6,634 nt of DNA from Candidatus Melainabacteria bacterium. Its GTDB lineage: Bacteria > Actinomycetota > Actinomycetes > Mycobacteriales > Pseudonocardiaceae. The position numbers were made by a program, and so were the translations under genes. The number at the start of each line of letters is the position of its first letter. The first letter of the stretch is position 1. Location: contig CAJCJE010000822.1 in the NCBI GenBank assembly GCA_903970565.1, forward strand, positions 1-6,634. The letters are read 5' to 3'. This document shows positions 5,403-6,634 of this stretch, one piece after another. Under the pieces are notes generated by a model that saw only the letters and a program-made list of their open reading frames with translations, did no database searches and was not told the DNA's origin.

Positions 5403-5962
5403 TCAGGGTGTGCCGACCGGCGATGCCCACCGGGAACGAGCACGCTCATGCCCGGCCAGGACGGCCAGCAGGGTTTCGGCGAAGGGTCCGGAGGCGTCCA
5501 GGTAGCCGGCATGGCTACCGGGGAACTCGACCAGCCCGGCACCGACACTCGGGGCGAGCACGATGGCCGGGAACGCGAGCCGGTACTGCCGCGAGGTGTC
5601 GCCGATGGCGAAGATCAGCCGGTCGGCGGCTTTCGCCAACGCCGGTACATCGGGTTGGTAGCCGACGACCTGTAACAGCTCGTGGGCGAGGAAGAATTCC
5701 GGTTCGTCGGTGAGGGCGTCGAGAACGCGCGTCGCGTCCTCGGCCCGCTCCCGCACGGTCCGCGGGCCGGGTCGACCAGCAGCCGACTGCGTGAGTTGCC
5801 GCGCGCGTCGTAGGCGATGGTGGTGTAGCGCGCGGCGAGCGGTTCGATCACGAACTGGAAGACGTCCGCGTCGCCGGTGTTGCCACACAACAGAAGTAGC
5901 GGTGGTCCGTCCCCATGAACCTGGTAGTGCGGCTGGGCGCCGGGAACATCCGAAGTAGCCAC
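5403..5962 (-). pseudogene. Degraded alpha/beta hydrolase (frameshift plus internal deletion)
   Basis: Two overlapping minus-strand frames together give one decayed alpha/beta hydrolase. The first, from the GTG at 5962, encodes the N-terminal strands and oxyanion region (PPLLLLCGNTGDADVF, then TTIAYDARGNSRSR). Homology then jumps to the next frame near 5757-5775 and continues RERAEDATRVLDALTDEP, showing an indel. After LTDEP (around 5700) the sequence goes straight to EFFLAHELLQVVGYQPD, which in intact relatives lies roughly 100 residues further on; the nucleophile elbow (GxSxG) and cap region are missing. The tail keeps the catalytic-histidine motif (FPGSHAGYL) and ends at TGA 5403-5405. Total coding content is about 186 residues against the usual 270-290. 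Without the nucleophile serine it cannot be a working hydrolase. It starts 15 nt after the aldo/keto reductase stop, with AGGGGG just upstream, so it was the second gene of that operon. A sequencing error could explain the frameshift but not the deletion. Confidence 0.82.
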
Positions 5963-5977
5963 TTCCCCCTCGTCAGG

Positions 5978-6634
5978 CTACGTCCAGCTCAGTCTGGAAC
6001 GCGCCGCCCAGTAGTCGGTTTTCGGCATCGCGAGGCTCGCGAGTTCGTCGAGATCCTCGGCCTTCAGACGGACATCGACCGCGTCGAGATTGGACCTGAG
6101 CTGACCGACCCCGGCCGAACCGAGGAGCACGACGTCGGCCCAGGGTTGGGCGAACACGGTGGCGAGGGCGACCGCGTCGGTGCCGACGTCGTACCGGCGA
6201 GCCAGGGCCAGCAGCGGCTCGGGCGGTTGCACGGCGAGTCGGCCGTTGGCCATCGCCTCCTTGATCAACACCAGCGCGCCGCCCTCGTGCGCCTGCGCCA
6301 GTGCCGAGCCGACCGAGGTCTCCAACACGTTCCAGGTCGACTGGACCGCGGTGAAGACCGGTTGGCCGTCCCGGACCAGATCCAGCGCCCTGCGCACGGT
6401 GTCGGCCTGTCCGGGCCCGGAGGTGGAGAACCCGACCCGGACACCGCTGGTGGCCAGCCGCACCAGCGCCTCCTGCAACGGGATGTCGTCGAACAGTGGA
6501 CTGTCCCCGGTCAGCGAGTGCACCTGGTACAGGCCGAGACGCCGACCGAGCAGGGCGCGGGTTTCGGCGAGCTGGCTGGTGAACTTGGCCGCCGAGTGTT
6601 CCTTCACCTCGTGCACGGCCGCGTCGCGGCGCCA
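5978..6634 (-). CDS. Aldo/keto reductase, C-terminal part (partial)
   Basis: This is the last 218 codons of an aldo/keto reductase; the gene continues past the right edge, and the GTG at 6616 is internal rather than the start because the frame and homology stay open to base 6634. Visible family features are the barrel strand LYQVHS, carrying the active-site histidine position, VGFSTSG after the next helix, QSTWNVLE (equivalent of the usual QxxYNLL), VLIKEAMANGRL, and the NADPH-binding segment LLGSAGVGQLRSNLDAV. The catalytic Asp/Tyr/Lys region would lie upstream of the window and cannot be checked. Family members reduce aldehydes or ketones with NADPH; the substrate here is unknown. The TAG stop at 5978-5980 is followed after 15 nt by the broken hydrolase, indicating a shared transcript. 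The part visible here has no frameshift or missing block, so it appears intact. Confidence 0.9.
   Translation of the reverse strand, partial: WRRDAAVHEVKEHSAAKFTSQLAETRALLGRRLGLYQVHSLTGDSPLFDDIPLQEALVRLATSGVRVGFSTSGPGQADTVRRALDLVRDGQPVFTAVQSTWNVLETSVGSALAQAHEGGALVLIKEAMANGRLAVQPPEPLLALARRYDVGTDAVALATVFAQPWADVVLLGSAGVGQLRSNLDAVDVRLKAEDLDELASLAMPKTDYWAARSRLSWT

Noticed and set aside
5252..5430. A possible gene remnant in the gap: a minus-strand stretch reading MVLASAGIPVRAISGRM followed by RTPLPPEEF.
   Set aside because: It looks somewhat protein-like but is short, has no family I recognise and no ribosome binding site. I treat 5145-5402 as non-coding apart from the two hairpins.
1..6634. Searched for CRISPR arrays, tRNA genes, insertion-sequence ends, transposases and phage genes.
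   Set aside because: None was seen; the only repeats are short hairpins and one 15-bp tandem repeat.

Overview
The window is very GC-rich, with G/C-heavy third codon positions, frequent GTG starts and a gene for an F420-dependent (luciferase-like) oxidoreductase. This points to an actinomycete chromosome; a Pseudonocardiaceae-like genome is a reasonable guess, but the sequence does not prove the genus.

Layout from left to right. (1) Positions 2-430, + strand: the C-terminal part of an F420-dependent LLM-class oxidoreductase. (2) Positions 464-1012, - strand: a complete DUF1697 protein, convergent with the oxidoreductase and separated from it by a strong hairpin. (3) Positions 1123-2178, + strand: an unrecognised protein with two transmembrane helices. 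(4) Positions 3863 down to 2159, - strand: a two-gene operon of tandem AIM24-family (DUF124/TIGR00266-type) paralogues, each with an N-terminal zinc ribbon. Its last gene overlaps the 3' end of the two-helix membrane gene by 20 bp, tail to tail. (5) Positions 3993-5144, + strand: an SPFH-domain protein with a low-complexity linker and two C-terminal zinc ribbons, transcribed divergently from the AIM24 pair across a 129-bp gap. (6) Positions 5145-5402: non-coding, with two hairpins that probably end the SPFH transcript. (7) Positions 5962-5403, - strand: a broken alpha/beta hydrolase, frameshifted and missing its middle. (8) Positions 6634-5978, - strand: the C-terminal two thirds of an aldo/keto reductase, directly upstream of the broken hydrolase in one transcription unit.

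The central block (about 1.1-5.15 kb) is the part of interest. SPFH and AIM24 proteins belong to families linked to membranes or membrane-domain organisation. Here they share a divergent promoter region and carry four zinc ribbons with the same cysteine spacing, CxxC-x10-CxxC. None of the three has a transmembrane segment, whereas the adjoining unrecognised protein has two. My inference is a membrane-associated assembly or envelope-stress module made of soluble zinc-ribbon parts and a membrane partner. SPFH/AIM24/zinc-ribbon families are known; the membrane protein and its membership in the module are the less described part. The flanking genes look like ordinary metabolic or accessory genes, with one clear case of gene decay.
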